The notes beneath the pieces were generated by a model that was not told the origin of the DNA, did not search any database, and was given only the letters and a program-made list of their open reading frames with translations. Below are positions 7,471 through 11,179 of a DNA stretch of 11,179 nt, in pieces. The stretch's first letter is position 1, and every line of letters starts with the position of its first letter. The position numbers and the translations under genes are program-made. The DNA lies in assembly GCA_000697335.1 (NCBI GenBank), contig JNEM01010752.1:1-11179 (forward strand), in the 5' to 3' direction. Origin of the DNA: Conidiobolus incongruus B7586 (taxonomy: Eukaryota; Entomophthoromycota; Entomophthoromycetes; Entomophthorales; Conidiobolaceae).

Positions 7471-7479
7471 CTATTTATA
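7471..7479 (-). promoter_or_regulatory. TATA box of gene C
   Basis: TATAAATAG on the minus strand lies 48-56 nt before the ATG of gene C, matching the spacing in A and B. Confidence 0.6.
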
Positions 7480-7525
7480 TTATATTAGAAATTCAAATTC
7501 TCAGCCCATTGCACTGATTATTAAT

Positions 7526-7597
7526 ACCAACTTCACTGCTTAGCCAATAGAACATTTAAATTTGGACTGAATTTGATTCCTTGATAGATTCAGCCAT
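7526..7597 (-). promoter_or_regulatory. Upstream element pair of gene C: AGCCAAT block and TCAGCCAT block
   Basis: Plus-strand 7526-7548 carries ACCAA, CTTCACT and GCTTAGCCAAT, matching 4284-4306 upstream of gene A over its whole 23 nt except for one inserted and one deleted base. GAACATTT follows at 7550-7557 and GATAGATTCAGCCAT at 7583-7597, again as at gene A. The conserved order over some 60-70 nt implies common ancestry of the promoters or strong constraint. Confidence 0.68.
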
Positions 7598-9619
7598 AGT
7601 TTCTACCAAATTATATTTATAATTTTTATTATTAATTCTTATAATTTTATAAATTGAATCAATAATTTTTAAACTAAGGTAATTTGTTTCTTTTTGCAGA
7701 TATTTATATATCACTAAATAATTTTATCACTGAATATGATATGGCTAAATATTATTCACTTTATATTTTAAATATAAAAAATCACCCATATTAAAATGAT
7801 AGCTTATATAAAATGAATGGTAATTAGATTTTAAATTAATATATATCTATTTATAGTGTGCTTTTTTCATTTTTTGTATTTTTGTATTAAATGTTCACTT
7901 ATTAAGCTTATTATTTTACGTTATAAGGTAGCATTTGATGAATATCGAATTGCAGCTTGTTAACTTGTTTACATTTTAAAATAATACACTAAATTGTTCA
8001 ATACAAACGATTTGGTGGCTTTCATCAATATTAACAAAGTCATTTATAAAATAACATTTATACTATATAGGTAATAATTGCTAAATTGAAACAATTGAAT
8101 TTAAAGATCCTGGTTTGATAATTGAATTTTAAAAAAAACAATTAAAATTTTAATTCGATATTTGTTGATATTTATATTGTAATTATCTTAATATTTTACC
8201 TGACAAAAATTGCTATTAGTTAATTACATTTATCATATCATTTTAAACTATAAATTTGAATAAAAAATTTATAATATTTTAAATTTTATATTGTATTAAT
8301 TTTATTAATAAATTTTTTTAAATTATTTGAATATCAAATTAAATTCAAATTTTTATTAATTGAAAAATTAAGTTTCAAAAATTTTCAATATTATTAATAT
8401 TATTTTAAATTAAAAATATATTATAATTGACAATCAAGTGATAATTCAAACAACTTATCAATATATTATACATTGTATTATGTTGATTGTTCATATAGTT
8501 ATATTTTTTAAAGGATATGTAATTAAAAGGATAGCTAATTCTTTCCTTGTATAATTTTATAATATCTTTTATTTAAAATTTGATTTTATTAAAAATAATA
8601 TATAAATTTATCATTAATTACTATTTAAATAATTATATTTAAAATTTAAAATAAAATTTTGTTTAAATTTATTAATTTATGAAATCTCATATTTTTTCTT
8701 ATTTTTAATTTATTTTTTCTTAACAATTTCAACAAATATCTATATTATAAGCATTATAAAATCAGAATAATTCTATCAATTAACCTCCCAACTTTATTAT
8801 TTAGTTAAATAATTCCAATATATAATGAAATATTAAATTTAATATTATTTAAAACACTTGATTTTTATATATCAATATTATTTTATTTGTATAATAAGAT
8901 TAATAATTTCCAATTTTATCCAATAGATTTATTTAATTAAATATATCTCGAAAAGCTGTATTATAAAATAACTGCTATTTTATTATGAATATTATTAAAT
9001 TAATCTGAATAGTTATATATAAATAATTATAATTTTCAAATAAATAATATCATTGAGAATATTAAATTAGACTATTCTATTAGTATATAATATAATTATA
9101 AGTTTATCAATTTGTTTTTAAAATTGATTTGAAAATAATAAAATAATATTATATTATTAACTATATTAATTATTTTAAAACCAATTAAGAAATATATGGT
9201 TTTTGTATATATTAATATAAAAATAAAATGTTGGTAAAATTTAAAAGTTAAAATTAATATAAAATCAATAAATAAATTTTTTTAATTATTATTAACTTTT
9301 TATTTCAAGACCTGATTAGGGGGATTATGTATATTATTAATTTCTGAGTTACTTTAATTTTTTATATTATATTTTAAAAATAAAGTTATATTTTTCTAAT
9401 TTCAAAAATAAATTAGTTAGATAAAAAATTTACACAAATTTTTAATAAGAATAAAATCCTCCGTATTTAAATCAATAAGCATATCTAATATATCATTGGA
9501 TATATATCAACTCTCTCAATATATTAATATCTAATTCTTATGCTTTTCTAAATAAAAATAAAAAAATCCTTAATAATAAACAAATAAAATAATTTATTAA
9601 TTAAATTTCTTGCTAATAT
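7598..9619. other. Long AT-rich spacer
   Basis: About 2 kb with no gene. Slightly richer patches occur near 7917-7975 and 8001-8040, but neither has an open frame beyond about 15 codons. The rest is low-complexity AT sequence with many chance short inverted repeats. Confidence 0.45.
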
Positions 9620-9910
9620 CTTGGCAATTATTAATAATTGTTTGTTATAAACTTGATAATATTTAATTTTTAAAAAAAATCTTTTTATTAAAGACCCAAA
9701 ATTTAATATTTTATAAACTATTTTAATATTTTATAAACTTTTTTTAATAATTAATTCTTTAATAATATAAAATATCATAAAAATATAGATTATGAATTAA
9801 CTAAAATATTAGATATATTTTTTTTAATTTTTTAATATAGAAACATTTTAAATATCTTAATTTCAATATTATATAAATAATATTGAAAACTTAAATATTA
9901 ATAATACATA
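9620..9910 (-). mobile_element. Heavily decayed mariner fragment (copy 3), C-terminal part
   Basis: This aligns without large gaps to the C-terminal part of the copy at 10019-11052. TTATTAATAA begins at 9628, as in that copy near 10036. TTTTTATTAAAGACC (about 9682-9696) answers TTTTTATTAAGGACT there, and a run including ATATTAGATAT answers ATACTAGATAT. In the catalytic block YLIF*LIHNLYFY sits where the other copy has YLVYSPDYNLCNY. It has the same orientation as, and lies directly beyond the 3' end of, the better copy, and it has lost more C and G. The N-terminal two thirds are missing or unrecognisable. It is non-functional. Confidence 0.68.
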
Positions 9911-10018
9911 ATTAAATTACCTAATAATTTTATTATATTAGTGTAGAAATTAAGTAATGGCATAATTTTAAAATTAAAATTAAACAAATAAATTAATAAA
10001 TTAATAAATAATATAAAA

Positions 10019-11052
10019 TTAATAGACTCTTTTATTATTAATAACTCTTTTCTATAATTTTAGTAAGCTTCTAATACTTAAAAAATAGTTTTTTTTATTA
10101 AGGACTGAAATTTGATGTTTTACAAACCAATTTAATTTGTTTACAGGAATTTTTTTTCCTGCAAGCTGTTTTTTTAATTGTCTAAAACAATTATAATTAC
10201 ATAGGTTATAATCAGGTGAATATACTAGATATGGTAATTCCCTCCAATTTTTTTTATATAAAAAATCTTTTATAGCTTTAATTTTATGTATTTTGCAATT
10301 ATCATACAAAATAATAAGTGTCTTTAATTTATATTGAGAATACCATTTAGAAATTGTTTTATTTAAAAAGGTAATATATAACTTACTATTGATTAATTTT
10401 CCTTGAGGTATTAAATAAAAAAACTATATACCATTATAATTTATTACAATAATAACATTAACCTATATTTAAAGTGCTTATTTATTGGAATTTATAAAGG
10501 GGATTAATTTAGTTTAACCCAACATCTTGTTTTATTTTTAGGTAAAAGATTATATAAAAAAATCCAAGATTCATTAATTATAAGTATTTATTGTAAAAAC
10601 CTTTGTTTTTAGTTATACCTTAAAAAGTTTAGTTTAGCTATAGCTACTCTAGTTTTCTTTTAGGCTTCTGTTAAATTATAAGGTATCTATTTTATATTTT
10701 TATTAATTAATCTAAGTTTAAACTTAAGTAAATATTACATGCTTGTATAATTAATATTAAATTGTTTTAATAGTTCTCTAACAGAAATAAAAGGGTATTT
10801 CTTAATATATTTTTTTACTTTATTAGTAAGTAAAAAAATAACAATAGAAATTAATCTTTTAGATTTTGTTAAATTTTGAATAATGTCCCTTCTAGCTTTA
10901 AAATCACAAATATAGTGATATATGGTAGTTTTAGATAAAGTACTATCTCTATAAGCTGTTTATAAGTTTTAGATGATTTTAGAGGGTTTATGGTTAAGTT
11001 TTAAAGATACAAAAATAAAAACCTTTTGATAATCACAATCTAGTTTAAGTAT
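10019..11052 (-). mobile_element. Mariner-family DNA transposon, nearly full-length but inactive transposase (copy 2)
   Basis: About 344 codons, the usual length for a mariner transposase. Readable blocks in order: an N-terminal HTH-like region (DYQKVFIFVSLKLNHKPSKII), RDIIQNLTKS, KKYPFISVRELLKQFNINYTS, the first catalytic region (INESWIFLYN), SKLYITFLNKTISKWYSQYK, LYDNCKIHKIKAIKDFLYKK, then PYLVYSPDYNLCNYNCF and AGKKI. An 85-codon piece (10052-10309) is still open. Of the catalytic triad only the second Asp remains (GAT, 10301-10303). The first (10573-10575) and third (10196-10198) are Asn, with exact family spacing between the second and third. Several TAA stops fall where Gln is expected, for example 10969-10971 and 10960-10962, where copy 1 keeps CAA, and TAG stops fall where Trp is expected. 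A frameshift lies near the A-run at 10417-10423. The likely start codon is now ATA (11050-11052). Confidence 0.85.
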
Positions 11053-11122
11053 GATTAAATTTAAGTATAAATTTTAAAATCAATATATTTTAATAAAAAA
11101 AATTAAAATTAAAATTAAATAT

Positions 11123-11157
11123 ATATATAGTTTGAAAATATTTATTTTCCTATATAT
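11123..11157. repeat. 35-bp palindrome beyond the 5' end of mariner copy 2
   Basis: ATATATAG pairs with CTATATAT, and inside it GAAAATA pairs with TATTTTC around a TT loop, with a 3-nt bulge on one side. It lies about 70 nt outside the transposase start. It could include the element's terminal repeat or be an independent cruciform-forming sequence. Confidence 0.5.
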
Positions 11158-11179
11158 TATATATATATATATATATATA
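11151..11179. repeat. (AT)n microsatellite at the window edge
   Basis: An alternating TA run with one interruption reaches the last base of the window. Its true length is unknown. TA is also the insertion target of mariner elements. Confidence 0.8.

Noticed and set aside
9701-9740. Apparent 20-bp tandem repeat (TTTAATATTTTATAAACT twice)
   Set aside because: Alignment with mariner copy 2 shows a similar but weaker internal repetition at the matching place, so AT drift of the transposase sequence explains it.
1-11179. tRNA, rRNA, CRISPR array or telomere repeat
   Set aside because: No T-arm-like GGTTCGA block, conserved rRNA segment, spaced repeats or telomeric repeat array was seen on either strand.

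Overview
The window looks like a nuclear segment of an extremely AT-rich eukaryote. By eye the spacers are about 15% G+C, while the few genes and two short islands are about 40-50%. A fungus in the broad sense, possibly insect-associated or microsporidian-like, is the best guess. The reasons are the very small intronless genes for secreted proteins, TATA boxes about 50-60 nt from the ATG, CCAAT-type elements, and degenerate Tc1/mariner copies whose decay is dominated by C:G to T:A transitions, as in RIP or strong AT pressure. No taxon can be fixed from this sequence alone.

Layout. A worn but nearly full-length mariner copy lies at about 370-1350 (+). A G+C-normal island follows at 2605-3113 and carries a broken minus-strand reading frame. 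Three small secreted-protein genes, all on the minus strand, occupy the centre: A (3808-4149, 113 aa), B (5050-5283, 77 aa) and C (7160-7423, 87 aa). The left end of a Ty1/copia-like fossil sits between B and C at 6242-6526. A third mariner piece (about 9620-9910, -) and a nearly full-length copy (10019-11052, -) fill the right end, which finishes in a palindrome and an (AT)n run. The rest is AT-rich spacer.

The core of the window is the secreted family. A and B share a signal peptide and a 39-residue C-terminal tail (34 of 39 identical), but the segment between is replaced by unrelated short Pro/Tyr/Gly repeats. C has a different body but ends in the same kind of PGPYP repeat and shares upstream elements with A. 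A, B and C each have a TATA box 48-64 nt from the ATG. A and C share a nearly identical 23-nt block containing AGCCAAT, plus a second TCAGCCAT element; B has a weaker version. This suggests a co-regulated set of rapidly diversifying secreted proteins, whether structural (wall, coat or cuticle-like), effector or peptide precursor. Their function is not known from the sequence.
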